A stretch of 64,000 nucleotides of DNA from assembly GCA_027605045.1 (NCBI GenBank), contig JAQFWX010000019.1:1-64000 (forward strand). Reading direction: 5' to 3'. Numbering within the stretch: position 1 is the stretch's first letter; every line of letters begins with the position of its first letter. The DNA comes from Phallus indusiatus (lineage: Eukaryota > Basidiomycota > Agaricomycetes > Phallales > Phallaceae). The notes under the pieces are model-generated. The model worked only from the letters and a program-made list of their open reading frames with translations, searched no databases and was not told where the DNA came from. The position numbers and the translations under genes were made by a program. Positions 58,450-64,000 of the stretch are shown here, piece after piece.

Positions 58450-61400
58450 TTATTTCTTTTTTGTTTTTCCTCGTCCAGTACCCGACCCTCTAGGCCGTCC
58501 ACGTCTCGCAACCGCCGCACCACGAACAGCTGCTCCTCCAGCACCTCCTGATCCATCAAATTCACTCGCAGTCAAAGACGACGATCCCCCAGGTGACGCT
58601 TTTCGTTTCGCTCCCACATGCGATACACCCACTCCCGCAACTCCTGCACCTCCTATTGTCAACGTCGCCGTTGTTGTTGTTGTTGTTGTTGCACCCGCGG
58701 AGTCTGCATTCCCTCCGCCCCCGCTACCAACGACCGAAGTATCTCCATGTACGGAGGATCGTCCACGACTCGACGTCGAGAGTACAGATCCCGCTCTGTG
58801 CCCCTGCCGTTGTCCCAATTGCTGTTGTTGCTGCTGTTGGTGAAGTGTTCGGGCAGAACCCGTCGAGCTGCGATGTGAACGAATAGTTGGGGCAGGTGAA
58901 GATCCACCAGAACCGGGAATACCTAATTGTGAAGATGACCCGGTGGTCCCCAATGCCACATCCCCAGCTGCCTCGTCTTTTCCTTCATTGTTCTTGTTAC
59001 CATACTCCTCCGAAAGATCAGCTTTATAATCCACCACTCTAGAATCTCTCCAGTCCCGCTCGAACATACTATCAGACGCTAACCCGTCCTGAAGTTGTCT
59101 CGCGACTGCAGCTTCCCGAGCTCGAGTTTCAGGTAACTCTCCAATCACACGTTCCCCGGTCGGACGCGTTCCAAACAACTCTAACGGAATTGAAGAGTTA
59201 TTTTTCAGTTCGGGCTTTTCGCGTGTGAGTTTAGATGTTGAAACGGGCGGTTCGATACTTTCGGCCCACTCCCAAGGGTTATTTTGAACTTCGTTACCTA
59301 TCACCAGAGAACCAGAGGAATCTGTCCATGCATACCGCAGGTTCTGAACATACGTGTCATCTGGAATAAAAGATAAAAGAGAAGTGAGACGGCGCCGTTG
59401 TAAGCCTGACATTTCAGTTGGTAGATCTGAGTGATTAATGTTAGGTGTATATTGAAACAGGTCAATAGTCAAAGCTTTGGAATCTCGCGGGATTTCTAAA
59501 ACGAAGCGTGATCAGAAAAAGCGTAGATAGATAACTGGACAAAAATGGTCGTGTACCGTCGAATAGAACAAACGCAGTGTCAAGTAGTACATCGAACGCG
59601 ATCGAATTAGCCATTATACCACAACTGTACCTCTGTCAATAGTTTTAGCCTCACTTACGACAGAGAAAACAAGATAATGTCGACATACAATGGCCAATTT
59701 AAGAATGGACACCAAAATCTCAGATACATTATCCTTCAGACGCCGTGTCCAAGCCCCGGGTAAACACAAGTCAAATTGCCACAATCGCGCAATGATAACT
59801 ACCAAATCCGTAATATCGTCTGAAGCATGACTAGCAAGAGTGTGCTGTTCCAGTTTTTGTGTAACAGTTTTCACGACTTCGACAAACGCGTCTTGGACGT
59901 CGGGTTCTAGTGTAGGAAGTCCGGACGGATCCGCTTGCAGAGGCTGGAGAATGGTGCAGATGAGGTGTAACGCTTCTCCTACATTGTGAAGCGATTTGCG
60001 GATGGTTGATGTAGATGATAAGTCTTCCAGCTCCTTGAACAGTTCGGTTATGCGTTGTAATCCACTGTTAATAAGCTATGAAGAAGAAAAGAGTTCTTTA
60101 TCGATTCAAGTACTGAAAAGGGAGAGCAAACCTTGCACGCAACGATGCCGCTTATACCTCTCAACATATCAGCAATTAAGTCCGTTTCTTCGGAGGTCAG
60201 AGGTTGCCCAAAGAAACTAGACCCAAATTCATACAAGTCTTTGCTGGCATCTTCCTTTAATTGAGGATCGCGAAGATTAGCACCCAAGGAACGTAAAGCG
60301 AGTTGTAATTCAATCGCTGTTCGGGCATATCTCCACGGGCTAAGGAAAGACGAAAGTGTCCGCCAATCGAACGCGCTAACTTGTAGTACCCCTGAACAAT
60401 TTGATTTCATAAACAAAACTCGACTAGAAAAAGATGAGAAAAGGAGCTAGACGAACAAGGTTTGGAATCGCTCAAAATTTGTTGAAGTGCATTTCCCAAA
60501 TGAGGTTCGCATTCCTGAGGAAGCGACTGAGAATCTGGATCATACCAGAACGCCCTGGAAACCATCTCCAAATTCCGATATGCCACCATACGAAAAGTTG
60601 AATCTTTACTAACGGCCACGCGAAGTTGAGAAACTATCTGGCATAGATCTTCCTCAATACCCGCTGCGTGTTCAAGAGTCACCAATCCAGGTAAGGCTTT
60701 CACTAGCAGACCAAAGTTTTCATCAACATACATAGCACGACGGCGTGTTTGTAGCTTTTGAATTTCCTCAAGCCGAGTGCTAGTCAGCTCGATACCATCG
60801 AGACTCGGAACGACAAGTTGCGAAGCAATCGTAATAGTGTATCGAAGCATCACCGAGCGATTGGGATGAGGAGAGATGCAAGTTTCCCAAATAGGATAGA
60901 CAATTCCCTTCATGACGTTTGGGGCCGTTAAAACATCTTTAGTAACCAAATCAAGAATAACAGTTGTCATCGCAGACCACATTTCATTGTCGAATTGTCT
61001 AAGCTCGGTCTTGCCTGGTCCAGCTGCCCATTGGAACACCAGTTGATCAAACGAACTAGGTAACAGGTGTTGGTCTATGTCCCAGAGAAATTGAGCATAT
61101 CGGAGGATACAGATTTTGCGACTATCCGCATCCATGTCGGAAGACTGAAGTTCCCGTAATGCCTCTAATGTATTTTGCCAGACCTCTTGCACCCAGGTCG
61201 GCGAAGAGGCATGTCGCATCCAGATACTGGTCGCAAGACTAGTGTCATCCTCCCGCGAAAGCATAGAAATTCGCGCCAGAATTCCAGGCTCCCGTTGACC
61301 AGAACTAAGTGGCGGAACAAGGCCCTAATACCTGGTCAATAAGATAGAACAAGGCAAAAAAAGAAAAAAGAACTAACGTGCATCAACGCCGTCGCGTCTT

Positions 61401-64000
61401 CGTTAATCCGATTTTTAGCTTCAGGGGCCATTGCAGAATGCTCGAGATATTCGATAAGGAAACATAGAAGCGGCCGACTGTGGGCTTGCTTCAAATTCCA
61501 GTTCCATGTCTCATGAGCAGCGCACAAAGCATCTACCAATATTCCATGCGCGTCCATGCAGGTCCAGATGTCTGTGTATCGCCGGAGAGTATCTATGATG
61601 GCACTCAGAAGCTCCGGAGTTGACACAACTGCCAATAGTTTGATGTTTACCTAAATGAACGTTAAAGCCGAGTCATCAAATCGGTATGAGACATACATTC
61701 AAGAGGATACGATAAGTCCTCAATAAAGACAGAATATGCATGGTGGTATAATAGGTTTGCGGGCTTATCACGTCACCGCCATTGATGGGACTAAACGAAG
61801 CTTTCTCAAAAAAGGTTATATCGCAACAGTCCCATGCTTACCGTTTAATATGTTTCTCAAAAATAGGGTATAACCAGTGCTGCAAGACACGGATGTGCTC
61901 ATAACGAGTACCTGACAAGAAAGCTTCAGGCTGAAAGGGTATAGGATCGTCGAGAGGTAATGGCGCTCCTAGATATGCATAAGAAACTAGTTGCATGTTC
62001 GCGAGGGGAAGAAAGCTTTTCATACCCCCAAAAAATTCCGGTAAGCATGTCCTTAATAACCGACGAAGTTCTTTTTCTTTGACTTCTTCTGGAGGGGTTC
62101 TACATGAGATGCCATACAACGATACTTTTCTCTGATTTGTCAATGCCGCACTTGGATCAAAAAGAGGAAGGCATCTCAGTAAAGGACGATGGCGCGACGG
62201 AGGTTCCTGCTAATAGATAAGCCGAGAAATAATGCAAGCACAAAGGCTGTCGAACCTGGTTAACAAGCAAACCTTTCTCGCCACGAGCGATAAGCCGATG
62301 CAAATATTTGCTATAGGAAAATGTTCCTTTATAAATCAGTTGACCGAATGTGATAGTAATCGCAGAAAGATTGTTTGAATTCGTAACAACATCTGAAGTG
62401 TCCAGCCACTCAAATAGCTTGTTTTGAATAAGTTCGTCAGGCGAAGGCAAGCCCCGCCGTATTGCCCTGTCTTCCATACGATGCATCCATATCGATAATA
62501 AAGATGCGACAGCATAAGGTCTGTGATCGCCATACTGGTGTGATGTTATACTCCAAGTGAGAAGCATATTCAGCTTGGTATAAAATGAATCCATATCATC
62601 AAATGAGATATCTAAAATCGGAGTCGAGGAAATGTTGGTAGTTTCTGTGAAAGAATTGAGAAGCTGGAAAATGATCAGCTGCGTTCGAGACCGAGGCCGA
62701 ACAACAGGATCAACCTTGATATCGCTCATCGTAAACTTGGTTTTGGCTGTGGCGCGCTCGGGAATGATGTGAAAGGACAAGGCAGCATTGCGACGAGTTA
62801 CGTCGTCTAAATCATTTTCGATTGCAGATTCCCACTCACTCCGGTTTGGTGCTGCAGAGAACGGGTAGTCGCGTAATATTTGTGTAATCATGGGCGAATA
62901 TGTCAACCAGTTTTTGGGGTTGACGAAAGAATCAGGATTGTAGATGAATATTCTCTGGAGTTGTTTAAGGCTCATAATTAATGAAATAATTATAATATGA
63001 AAACGCACTTGTAAAAGGCTCTGCAAGGCAATGTTTAACGAAGTTAAGTGTTCGCTGCCCGTAGATATTTGAATCTAGAAATAAATAAATTGTTATCCTT
63101 TCGAAGTAAAGTACGACTACAGCTTACCTCTGCCAGTTTCACTAAGCAACCGTCAATCAAGGCTCTTTGCAGAGCACGATATGGAAGCATTCCTTCTAGA
63201 TATTCATCCGTAATTCGTGCCACAAATATTGCTTGCGCAAGATTGGATGATTGCATTTGCTGTGCTAACCAAGATAGAAATATCGCATGGTCGACTAACG
63301 ATTCGGCATAGAATTCGCGTAGAAGGTCGAGACTATTCAACAACTCTCAGTAACAGCTCAGAAACTGATGGATATATTGTGGAGCTCACCAATACGAGAA
63401 CTTAGAAACCCACTTATCCCGAGTCTCAGGATCATTGAGAACTCGTTTAAATGTTTGCTTGATATTTAACCCAAGTCTCGCCGCACTGGGCAATGCTACT
63501 TCTGCTAAGAGCTTCTTGAGATAACCAGTAACCACGTTAGCCCATTCTATGCTGTATTGAGTAGGGTTATAATTTGGCCGATTTCGCATCCCTTGCTACG
63601 TTCGGAATGAGAGAACAAGGGTCAGGAAGGAACCGGGAATGGTAAAAAAACGTACTATTTCATTTCCGCCCAGGCCCCGAACATACCAGACTGCACGAGA
63701 TATAGGAACTTTATTATCTTGTAGCAAAACCAGTAAATCGTGCCCTTTGGCATGTGGTATCTTATCGCCAATAGTATGTAACGGAACGTCAGGATTGAAG
63801 AAATCTGCCTGCCACGATTGCCTGCGCATTTCGCTGAGGGTTATTCGCTGAGGAGGTTTATAGACATGATCGCTAAATTCCTAATAAATCAGTTGAACCT
63901 TTGAAGGATGAACAAGCGTACGGTAAGTGTGCATTATTCTCCGCCCGGCGAACCAAAACTTGATTCATGAGCTCATTCAAATCTGATAGGGCATTATGCT
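58450..64000 (-). CDS. SRB8: Mediator complex subunit 12 (Med12/Srb8), N-terminus off the window
   Basis: Subunit of the CDK8 kinase module of Mediator in RNA polymerase II transcription. Reading from the right edge on the minus strand, one exon (63850-64000) enters the window in frame; the joined frame then gives D-H-V-Y-K-P-P-Q-R and L-S-E-M-R-R-Q-S-W, a Med12 start-region motif, and I-P-H-A-K-G-H-D-L-L with V-P-I-S-R-A-V-W-Y-V-R-G-L-G-G-N-E-I (63630-63830). Next are W-A-N-V-V-T-G-Y-L-K-K-L-L and L-R-E-F-Y-A-E-S-L-V-D-H-A-I-F-L-S-W-L-A-Q-Q-M (63240-63330), then a long helical middle part through numerous short introns. The C-terminal part (58450-59472) is G/A/S/Q-rich with a (CAA)n-like Q tract near 58820 and ends at the stop near 58450-58452. 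The true start is beyond base 64000, so the gene is partial. Confidence 0.9.

Overview
This window is nuclear DNA from a filamentous fungus, most likely an intron-dense basidiomycete of Agaricomycete type. Nearly every gene is cut by several introns of about 40-100 nt with GT..AG ends. The gene set fits this: a fungal-type Nha1 antiporter, ATP-dependent PEP carboxykinase, an arginine-specific CPSase small subunit with its leader peptide, a P5B ATPase and a CLASP. I cannot name the species. I recognised no tRNA, rRNA, CRISPR array or intact transposon. Exon joins were inferred by eye, so exon edges are approximate except where stated.

Layout, left to right. An F-box/LRR-like gene (+, 976-2726). 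A mitochondrial-type cation diffusion facilitator (-, 3476-5288), divergent from a metallo-beta-lactamase-fold gene (+, 5546-6772) whose frame is broken at a T run. A very large low-complexity gene of unknown function (-, about 7268-12158), then a 5-kb gene-poor stretch. An Nha1-type Na+/H+ antiporter (+, 17464-19806), followed by a decayed partial duplicate of itself (about 20182-20490). A mucin-like single-pass membrane protein (-, 20952-22386). Then three tandem minus-strand genes: P5B ATPase (22733-28086), Bos1/membrin SNARE (28249-29242) and ribonucleotide reductase small subunit (29583-31151).

Next are a FAM72-family zinc-site protein (-, 32462-33571), divergent from a five-unit polyubiquitin gene (+, 34705-36096); a coiled-coil protein with a J-like C-terminus (+, 37777-38595); an Rrp17/Nop25-type ribosome biogenesis factor (+, 39291-40108); and a PhyH-family dioxygenase with two micro-exons (+, 40647-41933). 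A CLASP-type TOG protein (+, 43843-46198) also has a homopolymer frame break. Mitochondrial ribosomal protein bL34 (-, 46452-46853) is divergent from arginine-specific carbamoyl-phosphate synthase small subunit (+, 47738-49206). The leader of that gene carries an intron-split arginine attenuator peptide uORF. The right end holds a PB1-like protein with a long acidic/lysine-rich tail (+, 50101-53829), PEP carboxykinase (+, 56032-58048) and the Mediator subunit Med12 (-, 58450 to beyond the right edge).

This is mostly an ordinary mix of housekeeping and regulatory genes, not a cluster devoted to one pathway. The most notable signal is the spliced attenuator uORF upstream of CPA1: splicing decides whether the conserved stalling peptide or a short truncated peptide is encoded. 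Also of interest are the remnant antiporter duplicate, micro-exons of 9, 10 and 13 nt, the intron pattern of the polyubiquitin gene, and two single-base frame breaks at homopolymers.
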